Part shown: positions 5,393 through 5,394 of the stretch, piece by piece | Layout: every line of letters begins with the position of its first letter | How positions within the stretch are numbered: the first letter of the stretch is position 1 | Assembly (NCBI GenBank): GCA_001000035.1 | Contig: LCGX01000042.1 | Location: 1 to 5,394 of the forward strand | Direction of reading: 5' to 3' | Length of the DNA: 5,394 nt | Origin: Candidatus Nomurabacteria bacterium GW2011_GWF2_43_8 | GTDB lineage: Bacteria > Patescibacteriota > Minisyncoccia > Phycocordibacterales > UBA9973 | Position numbers and translations under genes: made by a program | Notes under the pieces: model-generated | The model's database searches: none | Told to the model about the DNA's origin: nothing | What the model saw: the letters and a program-made list of their open reading frames with translations, nothing else

Positions 5393-5394
5393 AT

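Noticed and set aside
1..5394. CRISPR array or mobile element suggested by the many repeats
   Set aside because: The repeats are protein modules of about 70-115 residues, in frame and diverged, without regular short direct repeats with unique spacers, terminal inverted repeats or a transposase.

Overview
The window is almost entirely coding (about 97.7% of bases) and holds two very large genes, both on the minus strand, head to tail, each cut by a window edge. The upstream gene (5392 to 2465) lacks its 5' end; its last 975 codons and TAA stop are present. The downstream gene (2343 to 1) has its start here and runs through 781 stop-free codons off the left edge. Between them lie 121 bp holding a strong bidirectional-looking intrinsic terminator (2403-2450) and an AT-rich promoter (2352-2394), so they look like two separate transcription units.

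Both products are chains of small beta-sandwich-type modules with no enzyme motif: Ig-like domains, fibronectin III-like repeats of the 'GGNVTSDGG...TYYxRAYATNS' kind, divergent InlB B-repeat-like modules, and a roughly 95-115 residue module with an invariant C-X8-C pair (five copies in the upstream gene, one in the downstream gene). The downstream protein starts with a clear Sec signal peptide. The upstream protein ends in a cysteine-rich tail with no LPXTG motif or membrane anchor. Both are best read as secreted, cell-surface stalk- or adhesin-like proteins. The shared modules make them tandem paralogues built from one domain repertoire. No ligand or function can be assigned.

The organism cannot be fixed from this sequence. 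The module mix, the standard code (no in-frame TGA in about 1,750 codons), the SD-less start and the long low-charge Ser/Thr/Gly/Ala-rich proteins recall surface proteins from metagenomic Candidate Phyla Radiation (Patescibacteria) genomes, with some Bacteroidota-type repeats as an alternative. This is recall-based inference.

I saw no RNA gene, CRISPR array, insertion sequence, toxin-antitoxin pair or phage gene. The other open frames across the window are shadows of these two genes, produced by their repetitive stop-poor composition.
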